A stretch of 64,000 nucleotides of DNA from Suillus spraguei (lineage: Eukaryota > Basidiomycota > Agaricomycetes > Boletales > Suillaceae): positions 88,318 to 152,317 of the forward strand of contig JABCPU010000149.1 in the NCBI GenBank assembly GCA_016800925.1, in the 5' to 3' direction. How positions within the stretch are numbered: the stretch's first letter is position 1; each line of letters starts with the position of its first letter. The notes under the pieces were generated by a model that did not search any database, was not told the DNA's origin, and saw only the letters and a program-made list of their open reading frames with translations. The position numbers were made by a program, and so were the translations under genes. This document shows positions 24,623 through 37,236 of the stretch, piece after piece.

Positions 24623-26290
24623 TCAAGCTGGAACATAATGTGCAGGGTTCATCTCGTACTGCTCCAATGTCGGTGGTGAAGTCCAACAGACACAATCCTC
24701 GAATGTCTTACTGACATGTACACAGTTGTCGTTGGCATGTGTATCCAACATGCTGATGATGAGACGTGGTACGATAATAAATGGCGCGGTACCGTTGAAC
24801 AACTGTACGAGATATGTCGCCACCATCTGTGCATGCCTGCATTACAACATATCTCTCTACAATCACAGGAGAGCATACCGGAAGATCGGCCCATAGTATC
24901 GCCATAAAGATTTGAGTTGCCAAATTCCTAGCGTGACTCATAAATACTTTTAGAGAACACAACAAACGAAGGAAAACTTACAGGACAAAGTATATGACAT
25001 GGTATCGAACGATCGTGACTACATAGGCGCTAGGCCTCATTTTAAGTTCCTTCCGTTCTTTCAGGTGCTTCCCGAGGACGACAATAGCGAGAACAACCAG
25101 TAATATATCATAGCACATGACAGGGATGGAAGCATATATTGCAGGCATGGGCCCGATGTGGAAGAAAGCCGTGCAGTACTTGATGTTCGGAGTTATTATT
25201 ATTTCCTGCACTATGCACCAAGGCATCAGCTTGCACATAATTCGATCAAAGTAGAAATTTACTTGAGACCACTGAGGGTCGACTCCATAAAAATATGTTC
25301 ACCGCTATATCGAGCGCGACGATAGGTAGGAAAAGCCCCAGTAAAACATAAAGTATGTGCTTGGATTGGTTGTATAGGGCGTAAAGACTCCAGATGAGAA
25401 TAACTGCAAATGCAAAATGGGTATGCGCAAAGATGCGCGAATATATGTATATGACTTACCTTCCGCCAAGCAAAAATACACAGAAAAACCCCACTGCATA
25501 AGCAGAAACATGCCATAACCTATTTCAATTCCATCATGAGCAAAGCTAATTTCAGTTGAATACGATAACTTACAACTAAACAAGAAGTCAGCAGTAGATC
25601 AGGCCTAGGTGTAAAGCGAAATTCTGACGTACGGCTGAATGAAGGTCAGCCTAGAAGGCTCACGAAAGAATCGATATACTCACTGCCTCAGGTATATAAA
25701 ATAGACCTCCCCCTAGCGCTAGTCCGTTAATGAGAGCTCAGTTTGAATCACGTCACGTACAGCAGGCGCAAATCCTAGGCGTCAGCGTCAACACACAAAG
25801 TACCATCTGGAGGATACAACCACCACGACGTACATTGCGACCAAAATGCCAAAATATCGAACCTAACATAGCAACAGAAATGGGAAACTATGAAGCATTC
25901 TGGCAGGGTGGAGCTCACAACAAGATACAAGTATGTCATCGCTGACCATTGTCTTTCCTGCATATCTAGTCAGTTCCGGGTTTTGAAACCGCTGGGATTA
26001 GCTCTGACCCAAACAAACGTGATCTGCGATAATATAATCATAAGTACTCGACGATGATAAACCAACCTCCTCATTACCTCTTTCTCTAACTGAAGCACTA
26101 GATAACATTACACTCAGCCTCACTGCAAGGAGTATGAAAGCTACGGACTGTAGTCATAGGATATCAGTGTAATGATTGCAACTGGAAAACGATGAAGTTC
26201 AACACGACGATTCGTTTTCAACAAGGCTGACGAACCTGATATGTTGTTATTCCAACGAAGAGCATGGAGAGATTCCTCTAGTCCCGACAT
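24623..26290 (-). CDS. Multi-pass membrane protein of a basidiomycete 7-TM-like family (DUF6533-type)
   Basis: Multi-exon minus-strand gene. The first exon starts MSGLEESLHALRWNN (26290). Later exons give hydrophobic segments such as YFGILVAMYVVVVVSSRWYF and MCYDILLVVLAIVVLGKHL, the latter followed by a basic loop. The last exons read IFMAILWADLP and, after an intron, TAPFIIVPRLIISMLDTHA and VHVSKTFEDCVCWTSPP before the stop at 24623. The pattern of six to seven membrane spans, a basic loop before the last helices and a short cytoplasmic tail fits the large mushroom family annotated with DUF6533. Function is unknown. Exon borders in the middle are only approximate and intactness was not proved. 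Confidence 0.6.
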
Positions 26291-27079
26291 GAAACTGTGC
26301 AGATCAAGTGGAGGATTAAAAAAAGGGATGAGCAGCTGATCGCCGACGTACAATACTTATAGGGGGGCAGCCTGGTCGGAATCTCGTTAACTTGTAGGGG
26401 TTGTGAACTACTGGCGTCCTAATGAAAATAGTACGACATTGTGCCAAGCTTGAGCTTGGGGCACCACACTTTTCCACTTGATATCATATATCGCCGATCA
26501 CACAACTGACAAGTTGAAGGGCCACCCTGCGTTACCTGTGGCTGTAACCACTTTTGGGGCTAGATCCTGCCTGTCAGGCCCTCTTGTTTGATAAGTAGCA
26601 AGGGCGGTGCTTATCTCCATGGCTGGAAAGCATCAAATGAAGTCCCACCATCACATATATGTTGTATCATGTCGGACGATAGCCTGTGACGGTTTAATTT
26701 GTTTATTTCCCACGACAAATCTAGGAACCCGATTCGGTGTTTTGAGTACCCATTAGTTAACCTAAGGCTATGTCTCGCATTCAGGGGCCGTGCACTCCTG
26801 CTCGGCCTGCATGCAGGAGTTTAGCCCGTCGCTACGCCAAGAGACATCTCGAGACGTTCCTGCGAGTATTCACGATTATTAGCAGTATTATATCCACTCA
26901 GTTGACACAATGTATTACTCAACTAAGCGAGAGAACTGTAACATCAGCTTTCAACGTGATCTCCTAGAAGAGAGCTGGACGAGAAGCGTGAGCTCAAGAC
27001 GAGTCTCGAAGATGCTGAATAACCGGACAGGAGGCGCGAGTTCGATTAAGAAAACAAACTACATGGGTACGAGTCAACG
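26291..27079. other. No gene seen
   Basis: Intergenic; a 65-aa open frame at 26770 shows no domain. Confidence 0.45.
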
Positions 27080-27900
27080 TGGTCAGACAATATTGTTATC
27101 AATGTTGCAACAAACTAGAGTTTGTTTCTTTGGTGTGGGAGCCATACCTGCGCGCTATCGCCATGCAAATATGATACTAAATTGGACTCATCTGGCAGCG
27201 AGTCGCGAAGATTCACGAGCTCCAGCTGTAGCTTCAACTTTTCAGGGGCAGGAGTGAGACACGCTTCGATATTGAGGAGGGGACGGGAGGGTCGCTTGGA
27301 TGTCCCGCCAGCGAATATTACCATACAGCATATCCTTAAAGGATGGTTGGTTGACTCGAATGGCTCACAAATTCACCTACGAGGTCGTCGTCGTGCTCTC
27401 AGATATTGGGGAGTACGGGATTCAAGATTCAAGACGCACCATGAACATGATTTGCAGACTCTTTGTACTACTGCTCTAAAGCGAGTCGTCAGGTGAGGGA
27501 TCACGAGGCCTTGGTCTTGAAAGTTCTTGTACCGTGAAAGGTTGTGATACTCGATCGATGCCTCGGTAGGATCGGGGATTGCGTCCACCTGACCCATGAT
27601 CGATAACATGGACACTGTTGGGATATGTAAATGATGAAATGCACGCTTGGGCAGCTTTGGCTGTAGTGAGAGCTTACCGATATTAGTAGAATGTGATGAC
27701 CATATTTCAGGTACAAGATTACAACAAGAATGATCATAGGAAGATTATTGGCGAACGAGACAAACTGAAAGCAAATACGCCGGATGTTGGCTGAGACACT
27801 GAAAGGAAGCGAGGAGCAAAACGGTGAAAGCTTGTAAGATCATTCGACATTTCTTACCGCAAATATCATCCCATCATCTCGTCAATTCCCAATATCTGTC
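27080..27900. repeat. Diverged duplicate flank of the WD40-HET locus (copy 1)
   Basis: Matched in the same order and orientation by about 34600-35260 (for example GTGAGGGATCAC, TCTTGTACCGTGAA, GCAGCTTTGGCTGTAGTGAG and AGGAAGATTATTGGCGAAC). On the minus strand it could encode the end of an old membrane-protein gene (a hydrophobic stretch lies near 27700-27740), but the frames are broken. Confidence 0.6.
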
Positions 27901-28089
27901 TGCTCCTCTCGTATTTTGAATCCGCTTCTAATGGAGGAGTTTCCGTCTTTCAATACGCATTTTATTCAAATCATAATGTGCACTGAAAGTAGCATCTGCA
28001 CTATCGCCATTGAATGGGAGGGGAGAAATGACTCTCACACGTACATAGTGCTGTCAACGAAGATGTGACTCGTAGGGAGGCATCTTGGA

Positions 28090-28263
28090 ACAGAGGCGAA
28101 CTACCTCCGAGTCGTGCCCTGGGTATATGGAAACAAGTTAGGTTAGGTTAGTAATAGTGCGATAAAACCGCACAATCATTGTATAGTGTACGCGCACCTC
28201 AGAGCTGCAGGAAAGAGAACCACAATGCCTCGACCGTGCTCAATGCCATCAACCTCTAGTAAA
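28090..28263 (+). promoter_or_regulatory. Conserved promoter/5' leader module of the WD40-HET family
   Basis: Sequence just upstream of the WD40 start is shared, with drift, before the copies at 32715, 33102, 35584 and 60677 (minus). Common words are GAGTTAGGTTGG (here AAGTTAGGTTAG), ATAAAA.CGC, a C/A-rich CACACACCTC-like tract and GCAGCTTAAG (here GAGCTGCAGG), followed by TAAAATGTC at the start codon. The ATAAAA word about 100 bp upstream of the ATG could be a TATA-like element. Functional role is inferred from conservation only. Confidence 0.5.
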
Positions 28264-31200
28264 ATGTCGCAGCTCATTCCAAGCACCACACCCATTCGAA
28301 CTTTTGAAGATCACGGAGAGGTCGTAAGGGCAGTCGCAGTTTTCCCCGATAAGCGAAGAATGGTTACGTGCTCACATGACAAGACGCTTCGTCTTTGGGA
28401 TTTGGAAACAGGTGTTGTGTTGAAGAAGATGGAAGGGCATAGCAGCCTGGTGGAGGCATTGGCGATATCGCGAGATGGTCAAATAATAGCAAGTGGTGAT
28501 CATGGCGGAGAAATCATTGCCTGGCACGGTGAAACTGGTGAAACTCTCATCCAACCCATCAGAGCCCACTCCGATTGGATCTACTCGTTGGATTTTTCTC
28601 CTGATGGTCTGATGCTAGCCACTTGTTCAGGGGACGAAACGATGAAGTTTTGGTGTACCAAAACGTGGAAGATACAAGGAGAGCCAATCGAGTGTGGTCG
28701 CCTGCTCTTCTGCATTCGATACTCGCCTTCTGGAGAACTTCTTGCTGTCGCAACAGAAGACAATATCGAAATTTATAATTCAGCCACTAGGGAACGTGTC
28801 GCATCTTTCAAGGGTCACAAAGAATACAACTTCTCACTCGCGTGGACGCCCAATGGCACACACCTTCTTTCTGGAGGCAGTGAAAACGATCCTACCATAC
28901 GAGAGTGGGATACATTGACCTGGCAGCAGGTCGGTCATCCCTGGGAGGGCGACACTAGCCATATTGACGCCATTGCCGTCCATCCCGCTGGCACCCTTAT
29001 CGCTTCTGCATCTTATGACAAACATGTCCGTTTATGGCGGTTCTCAGATCAACGAACCATCGCCATCTTCGAGCACACATCCTCGATACGATCTGTCACT
29101 TTCTCTGCGGACGGCAAGCACATCCTCAGTGGAGGCCACGATAAAAAGATCTCAGAGTGGACAGTACCAAAGAATGCCAATTCAAAAGTGAGTTTCCATC
29201 TTCGACCGTCATAACGCAATTCGAGCATCTTTCGTGCAGATACTGGCTATCACGACAGCTCACGATGCATGTGCAATTGGGGACCTGTCTACTGCTGAAG
29301 AGTTACTCACCCAGGACATCCACACTGACCCCAACGACTATACTTCATATGCCCATCGCTCATTCGTTCAAGCCCGAAAACACGCCTGGGATCTCGCCCT
29401 TGATGATGCAGTCAAGGTGAGTTGTACCCAGCCATCATGGTTCTCTAAGCTCTTACTAAAGGCTAACTTTCATCTGTCACATAGTCCATCAGCATTCAGC
29501 CCTCCTTAACAGGCTACATCTCCAAGGGTATCGCCCTCTGTGGAAAAGGTCACGTTCGGGAGGCACAGATAGCATTTGACGCTGCATCCATGTTTACCGT
29601 TCAGGATTCAGGGACCAATCATTTTCTTCTCTTGATAAAGGTAGTTTCAATTTGTCTTGTATATTCTCTGCTTCATTGTTCAGGCCATGGCGCTCTTTAG
29701 CGCAGATCAACATGATGAAGCAATGTCACTCATCAAAGAGGTGGCTGCTACTTGTCCAAATACTGATCCTCTTGCGCGTCGTGTCGTGGAAGTAAGCGTC
29801 GCACGACTACGCTTGGTTATAGACGCTGATCCTTGTAACTCGCACATTAGACATATCTACGCGTTCAGCTTGGAATCAATGCCTTGGATGGCGCGCGTCA
29901 TGACGAAGCTGTCGACCACTTCACAGCCGCTGTCAACTCAGGTGCTTTGAAAACCATTCATTTTATGTATGATGACTTGACCGTGGTGCGCCAAGATGAT
30001 GCATATATAATGCTTTTCAGAGAATCATAACTGAGTGCTTTGTTCAGCTGTTTGGATGGGATCTCGAGTCTTTGTGTTTCACTGCATACAAGAAACGGTG
30101 CCAGGCATTCCTTTTGGCAGGTAAACCAGGCGAAGCCCTCGAAGCACACCGATATATGATGGACACCATTGATGAATTTGCGAAGGTCAACTGCCTTGAT
30201 TGGTCGAACGGCAAGTTTTTAGTGACGTTACTGAGGCCACAATTCTGACCCGCATTTCACTCAGAATTCAAGAAAGAATGTAGCGCGCTCTGTCTTACCG
30301 ATGAAGATGCTGCCCTCGTTGAAAACAAGTATGTCAGGGCTATTGGCTTATACTCAGTAGCGACCGACCTGGAATATGCATCCGATGTCATCTTTGCAAA
30401 TCGCAGCAAGGCAAAATCAGGTAACATGCTATGGGAGGATGCATTCGTCGATGCACAAAAAGTGGAATAGCGCCTACATTTTCATAGACCAATGTTGACT
30501 TTGGCGATGCATAGGTCACCGAACTCAATCCTTCGTCTCACGTTGGATACCAGTTGACACATACAGCCTTGCATGGCGCGCAACGTTACGACGAAGCCAT
30601 CGAGGCCTTCACAACCATGTTGTCCAAGTTAGATGATTCTCCCGAAGCGCAGATACGAGGTAAGTCATGAAACGCTCCTGCATCGTCTCGAAATACCTCT
30701 CCCGTTCTGCAGATTTGCGTCAACAGTATGTTTACCCATCCAAAGTAGAAGACGCTATTCGAAAGGCCATTTGGATTGAACTCGAAAATACCCCACTTCG
30801 TCTGCTCAACACCTCCACGGGTCTTTTGTGCGATCGAGTGGCACAGATAAACTCCTTCAAAATGAGTCCAGAGTACAAAAAACTTCTTTCATCCACGACG
30901 AAACATTCAGACCTCCAAACGGAACGCATCAAAGACGTTGTGGATACATACTTCCGCTGCGTCCTGCTATCACACAGGTGGGAAGAGACGGAGGCACTGC
31001 TGCACGACATCCAAGATAAAAATGTGTACGGGTTAAACAAAATTGGTGGCATCGTGAAACTGCAGTCATTCTGCAAGATCGCTCGCGATGCTGGGTATTG
31101 CTGGGCATGGATGGACACATGCTGCATTGACAAGAAGAACAACACCGAGCTTCAAGAATCGGTCAACTCCATGTTCGTTTGGTACCGCTACTCAGCGCTT

Positions 31201-32376
31201 ACTATCGTCTACCTATGCGATGTCCCTCCTTCATCCCAGCCCGGTGCACTAGCAAGGAGCGCTTGGAACGAGCGAGGATGGACCTTTCAAGAATTTGTCG
31301 CTCCGAAAGTTGTAATCTTTTATCAAAATGATTGGTCGTTATATCTCGGCGATCGCTCTCCCAACCACAAAGAGTCCCCAGCAATCATGAAGGAGTTAGA
31401 GGGTGCAACAGGTATAGATGCACGGGCCCTAACCTACTTTCGTCCAGGGATGAGCAACGCTCGACAAAGACTTCGATGGGCATCATTACGCGTCACTACA
31501 TTGCAGGAGGACATCGCATACTCATTGTTTGGTATCTTCGGTATTCACCTACCCGTAATCTATGGCGAGAAGAAGCAAAACGCGCTGGGGCGTCTCCTGC
31601 AGGAGATTGTGGCTCGGTCAGGGGACATCACTGCCCTGGACTGGGTTGGACAATCGTCCGAGTTCAATAGTTGCCTTCCAGCCGACATTGTTTCATATGC
31701 AACCCCGCCATGCGACCTACCATCTTTGTCTGAAGATATGATTCAGACAGCTGTCTCTTCGTTGCGAAACATTGTTCCTGTGGATCTAGCTTGGAAACTG
31801 TATAACCTGCTCGAGAACATGAGTGCTCCCCTCTTCACAAACTGCAGACTCCGTCTGCCTTGCATCGCATTCCGTGTCACGCAAGTCAAACGCAGGCATG
31901 GTCTTACTGCTCATTCTACGTATGGAGTCAAAGCAGATGGGCTTCGGGATTTGCTAATCACCACGGACGAGACACTAATTCAGTTCTCGCGGGCAAGGCC
32001 CACTCGACAGACTTTCTTTCTTGTCCGTCCATGGGATCGTCGTCTCCTCGAGCTGCCTAATTTTGCAGAGCAACTTTCCTTTGCAGATGAAGCAGAGAGC
32101 GTAGAGGATTGGTCCGAGTCCGAGCCTCCATTAGACGACACTGACGAGTCGTCCAGCGGTTCGTCCGGAGAAGAGGAATTGTCAGTTGACTCGGAAACTC
32201 ACTCGCGATCATTGCGTTTAATGGTTCACCTTGGGCAGGCTTTCAGCGCACTTTTTCTAGCACAGCAACATGCTGGAGAATACAAGAGGTTTGCGTCGGA
32301 CCATAACATTATTGCACAGGTCAAAGACACGGCTTCGATTGATATTACGAACATCAGGACCCTAGACATATTGTAG
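28264..32376 (+). CDS. WD40-TPR-HET protein, candidate non-self recognition / incompatibility protein
   Basis: Nine exons keep one frame (1222 aa): 28264-29187, 29240-29416, 29485-29640, 29684-29791, 29851-29985, 30048-30210, 30265-30461, 30515-30659, 30713-32376. Exon 1 is a WD40 propeller of about seven blades (DKTLRLWDLETG, ASYDKHVRLWRFSD). Residues ~309-670 are TPR-like helical repeats (HDEAVDHFTAAV, RYDEAIEAFTTML). Residues ~697-840 form a HET domain: LRLLNTSTG, VLLSHRWEE, KLQSFCKIARDAGY, WAWMDTCCIDKK, NERGWTFQEF. A further conserved stretch and an acidic Ser/Glu-rich tail follow. HET domains trigger cell death on non-self contact in other fungi. Unlike HET-E-type proteins (HET-NACHT-WD40) this has no NACHT NTPase and the order is reversed. 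One intron (30211) has a GC donor, also seen in the pseudogene at 36484. Start chosen because the ATG context is conserved in the copies; an upstream in-frame ATG is at 28186. Confidence 0.85.
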
Positions 32377-32679
32377 TTGTATAGTTTGTTTTATATAATA
32401 GCGGTTTATGTATGTAACTTGACAATTACATTTTCATGATATCATACATCATACCCATCCTCTACCTTTTCCTCTAAAGTCAGCAACTTCTCGATATCAC
32501 TGTTAAGTGCTTCGAACCTAGTTAACACGTAAGCAGAGGCACAATGTACTCTCGGGGTGGTTACACAAGACATCACGATATCTGCATCTGGGTTTGGTTT
32601 AAGAAAATTACCCGCAATGCATGCCAAAACATAGCACGATCACAACCGTACGAGCCACGGGGTTGGAGCCTTTCTCTAG

Positions 32680-32860
32680 CGTGATTTATAGTCGCAGGCG
32701 TGCTCAATACCATCAACCTCCAGTAAAATGTTGAGGCTCATTCTAATCATCACGCCCCTGCAAGAGTTTAAATGCCATAAAGAAGGTATGAATGCAGTCG
32801 CGGTGTTCCCCATCAAACGACGAATAGTTACAAGCCATGGGACGTGTCGTCATTGGATGG
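32680..32860 (+). pseudogene. WD40-HET family 5' fragment
   Basis: Matches the leader and first about 40 codons of the gene at 28264 (leader word CAACCTCCAGTAAAATG; AVAVFPIKRR) and then loses similarity. No downstream blades, TPR or HET sequence follows. Confidence 0.7.
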
Positions 32861-32944
32861 GAAGGAACATTGGAAGCTGTGGAAACACGAGTCGGATGCA
32901 CGTGCACAGTGCAGTCGAAGAACACGGTTATGAATTGTATGGAG

Positions 32945-33310
32945 CATCCTTGGTGGAACGGAGGCGAACTACCTCATGTCTGGGGCGTCTATAAAACCGA
33001 GTTAGGTTGGCGTGATTTTGAAGCAGCATAAAAACGCATGATACACACACCTCCTCTCAGCTTAAGAAACACACCCGCAATCCGACACAACCTGTAGTAA
33101 AATGTCACAGCCCCATTCCAAGCACCACGCCCATTCGAACTTTCGAAGGTCACAAGGAAACCGCCGGCTCGTGCCATAATGCCAGTTGCAGTTTTCGGAT
33201 AAACGACGAATGGTCACGGGCTCACAAGACAAGACATTTCTTCTTTGGGACTTGGAGAGAGGTGTTGTGTTGAAGAAGATGGAGGGGTATAGTATGCATT
33301 GGCCATCAGT
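32945..33310 (+). pseudogene. WD40-HET family promoter plus first blades, frameshifted
   Basis: A second fragment with the promoter module (GAGTTAGGTTGGCGTG, CATAAAAACGC) and a start at 33102. The frame is lost within the first 20 codons, although DNA similarity continues to the words for LKKMEG near 33270-33290. It lies directly after another fragment, so this is a tandem array of dead copies. Confidence 0.7.
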
Positions 33311-34219
33311 ACTATAACTAACTAAGATCATCGAACTCGGGTCTTCCAGCGAATCATGATACCTTTTGACGACAATTAGAGTGAGAGGGCGAACTGATGC
33401 ATGTAAGGAGTCCAGAAGCACGGCCAGAAAGCCCGTCGGGGATAGATAATTATATTCACGACTCGGGCCACGTTTTATATCATCGATGGTGGGATGATGT
33501 TGGGGTTCCAGGCGATAGTTCTCACATACACTTCGTCGAAAGTGGACGCCTTCAAATGCTGAGGCATGACTAGTCATGAAATTCATTTAGTAGGTGGACA
33601 ATGGACATACGCTGAGACTGATTCTGAAGAAACCGTCCGGGTGGCCCTGCGGACGCAATGCAATGGCGTCCCGCAATAGACAATGGCGCAGTCAACGTCT
33701 TGAAGACCCCTGCGAACGCAACACCTAAGATGGACCCACGCGAGGCGAGTAAGCGCAGCTACACGGTTAGGATGGCCGACTGCTCCAGAATCAATCCACA
33801 GCGCCATTCAGGAGAGAAGAAACCTCTTTGCTTGTCACGTATTCAGAAATCTTGTGGGCCCGCATTTGTGTCTCTCGAGCAATCTCGCAGTCGATGATGG
33901 ACTGCAATTCAACCTCTGACGTTATAAGCCAAAAGTACAACAACTAGCACCGCCCATATTAAACAACGCACCGTTGTCGTTTCCGCGAGCATAGACAGGA
34001 GCTTGGAGAAGGACAGATACCTCGATTGCGTGGAAAGGATGTCTCTATGGTCAATGAGGAGATGCAGATAAAAGTAAAGCGACTCACTCACCGAACGGAT
34101 CGTTACAATGATTGCGCAATTCATTCCAGGACGGACGATTCATCTGACGTATGCGATGACCTATGAACCGATGATCAGTTTCAAACGCAAACATCTATGG
34201 ATTTCCTTACAGGACTGCA
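33311..34219. other. No gene seen
   Basis: About 900 bp without a recognisable coding frame between two WD40-HET family fragments. Confidence 0.4.
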
Positions 34220-34715
34220 ATGCAACCCATGCCATGGAACTTTAGGGTGATAGCACTCAGATAATTGATTTCTAGTGTCGGGGTTGATGAGCGTGTATAT
34301 ACCTGCAGGCATGCGCTCAAAAAGGACTTGAGGTGATAAGTATAGATAGAGGACTACGAAATGAATGCCAAGATGATGTGCAGTAACGTATCTTCGGGTC
34401 TGATAAATTGGCTAAATAGTAGGATAAAGCCGGGGAGTTATGGGACTGTGAATAAAGTTCAAGCTAGGTGGAGAGGGTAGAAGACAAGTCTAAACACCAA
34501 GAACAAAAAATGAGACTCATTCGGACGCCTGCAACATCCGCATGAAGACAATGTGGTGATCATTTGCTGTAACAAACCGTGATGGATTCCTTTGGTACAA
34601 GAGCCCATACTTCTAAGCTGTCGCCCTGAAGATTGTGTCAACTTCGGCACAGCTGGCAGTGGGTCACGAATATTCACGGTTCCAACTGTTGCTGAGGGTG
34701 GGAGTACGACGGGCT
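34220..34715. repeat. Direct duplicate of 36530-37020
   Basis: About 450-490 bp shared with 36530-37020 in the same orientation (words such as GGCATGCGCTC, TATGGGACTGTGAATAAAGTT and CAACATCCGC). Both copies lie in the 3' or inter-copy DNA of the WD40-HET cluster. The last ~130 bp are also related to about 27100-27260. Confidence 0.75.
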
Positions 34716-35260
34716 TCGGTCTTCGAAGCTTCAGAAGGAGGCACGACCGTTTGCATATGCGAATGAATATAGTCTCAACAGCGTATCTTTTGAATGATGG
34801 CTGACCTGAGTGGCTTACGAAGTCATCTGCGAGATAAATCTGGTCGTCATTATCGTTTCAGACCTCGGAGAGAATGGGCATCTGGATTCAAGACGTACCA
34901 TCAACATGATTTACAGACTCTTTATACTACTCTCAAAGCGAGTCGTAGGGTGAGGGATCACAAGGCCTATACTTGAAAGCTCTTGTACCGTGAAGGCTTG
35001 TGATACTCGATTGATGCCTCAATAGGGTCGAGGATTGGGACCATGTATTCCATGATCGATAAGATGAACACTGCAGTGATATGTCAATAATTTGCAGGCT
35101 TGCGCAGCTTTGGCTGTAGTGAGAGCTCATGCAAGATCACAACAGGAATGAATATAGGAAGATTATTGGCGAACAAACTGAAAGCAAATGGTCCTAAGGT
35201 TGGCTGAGAAACTGAGAGGAAGCGAGTAGCAAAACGCTGGAAGGAAGGTTAAGATCTTTG
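34716..35260. repeat. Diverged duplicate flank of the WD40-HET locus (copy 2)
   Basis: Counterpart of 27290-27830, same orientation and order, ending before a WD40 copy as the first one does. The duplicated unit therefore includes upstream DNA as well as the gene. Confidence 0.6.
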
Positions 35261-35583
35261 GAAAATATGATTTGAATAAAATGTGTATTGAAAGACGGAA
35301 ACTCCACCAGTAGAAGCAGATTCTAGACACGAGAAGAGCAGGCGGATATTGATATTTGGAATCGACGAGATGAAGAGGTGATATTTGCACCCCGGCATGT
35401 GCACCCCGGCATGTTACATGATGAAGTGTTGGAGACGCTACGAAAGCGAACTGCCTCATGTCCTGGGCGTATACAGAAGCGAGTTAGGTTGGCGTGGCGA
35501 AGCACCATAATAACGCGCAATACACACACCTCTGCAGCTTAAGAGAGACTCGACCGTGCTCAACGCCACCAACCTCCAGTAAA

Positions 35584-36555
35584 ATGTCGCAGCTCATTCC
35601 AAACACCACACCCATTCGAACTTTTCAAGACCATGAGGACACCGTAATGGCAGTGGCAGTTTTCCCGGATAAACGACGAATGGTTTAGTACGGGCTCAGA
35701 AGACAAGACACTTCGTCTTTAGGACCTGGAGACAGGCGTTGTGTTGAAGAAGATGGAGGGGCATAGCAGTGGGGTGTCGGCATTGGCGGTATGACGAGAC
35801 GGGCAAGCGGCGACAAAAATGGAGAAATCATCGTCTGGCACGGTGAAACTGGTGAAACTCTCATTCAACCCATCAAGGTGCAGATCAACTCGTTGGATTT
35901 TTCGTCCAATAGTTCGGTGCTGGCCATTGATGTACCAAAACGAGATGCAAAGAGAACCAATCAAGCGTGGTGACTGGTTGGGCTCAGTTCGTATAATCCA
36001 GGCACGTCGCCCGATGGAGGCAATAGTGAAGGTTGGTCATCCTCCATTCTAAGGATAGCCCCATCCATGTTCACCAACCAAGATTCAGCTACTAATCAAT
36101 TTCTTCTCTTGTCTTACATCTTGTTTTCTTCATTGCGTGTTTCAGGCCATTGCCCTCTTCAGCGCAGATCAACACGACGAAGCTGCTGACCACTTCACTG
36201 TTGCTGTCAACTCCACCGCCTTCTCATCGAAATACATTCATTAAATATACGGGGATTTGACCGCGGTGCGCCAAGATGATGCGTCCATAATGCTTTTTAT
36301 AACTGAGTGCTTTGTTCAGATTTTCGGCTGGGATCTTGAGTCTTTGTGTCTCACTACACACAAGAAACGGTGCCAGGCATTCCTTCTGGTAGACAAATCT
36401 GATGAAGCCCTCGAAGCACACAAATTCATGATGGACTCTATTGACAAATTTGCCAAGGCCAGCTGCTTCGATTGGTCGAATGGCAAGTTTTCAGTGACGT
36501 CACCCGAGACTAGCATACCACCCATGCTACGGAACTTCCGGATGGTAGTACTTGG
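35584..36555 (+). pseudogene. WD40-TPR pseudogene, internal deletion, HET lost
   Basis: Starts with MSQLIPN and two WD40 blades interrupted by in-frame stops and small indels, then skips most of the propeller. Near 36062 it resumes with TPR-region exons equal to those of the intact gene (FSADQHDEA, LFGWDLES-like, KKRCQAFLL, FDWSNG). Similarity ends at about 36540, before the HET exon. The GC intron donor after DWSNG is conserved. It is preceded by the family's promoter module (35455-35550). Confidence 0.8.
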
Positions 36556-37020
36556 GTAGCTGATTTCTAGTATCGGGGTTGGTGGGTATGTATGTGCCTG
36601 CAGGCATGCGCTCGAAAAGGACTTGAACCGATAAGTGTAGATAGAGCGTGCATGAAGACCACGAAATGAATACCAAGACGATGTGGAGTATCCCATCTTT
36701 AGGTCTGGCTGACTGGCTGAACAGTAGGATAAATCCGGGGGTTATGGGGACTGTAAATAAAGTTTAGGCGAGGCGAAGAGGGTAGAACAGGAGTCTAAAC
36801 ACTAAGAGTTCAAAAACGAGACTCATTTGAACTCCAGCAACATCCGCCTGTAGTAAGACAATATGGTGATCGTTTGCTGCAACACACCGAGATGGATTCC
36901 TCTAGTATGGGAACCCATACTTCCAAGCTGTCACCCTGTGGATTGTGTCATCTTGGGCATAGCTGACAGCGAGTCACGAATATTGACGAGCTCCAACCGC
37001 TGCTGAGGGTATACACTTAA
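36530..37020. repeat. Direct duplicate of 34220-34715
   Basis: Second copy of the 450-490 bp segment, joined directly to the end of the WD40-TPR pseudogene. The junction falls between the TPR exons and the missing HET exon. Confidence 0.75.
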
Positions 37021-37236
37021 AACGACTACCCATGAGCAATCAAACGTCGTACTTCAACCACCTCCTTTTTCCCGTAGTTCTCTCAACTCATTCATATCAC
37101 TCTTCCGCTCTTACACGACAGCCAAGCCATATGAGACACTTCGTGAGCTGGCATGATCATATGCGTGATTATGGCATTATTGCAACTTGGCGCTTCTAAA
37201 TTATCATATTTGCAGTATCTTGGTAGAAAAGAAAAA

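Noticed and set aside
28140..28160. TTAGG-like words as an internal telomere repeat
   Set aside because: Only two or three units, and part of a promoter word shared by the WD40-HET copies.
30732..31145. 137-aa minus ORF in the HET exon
   Set aside because: Antisense shadow of the HET domain.
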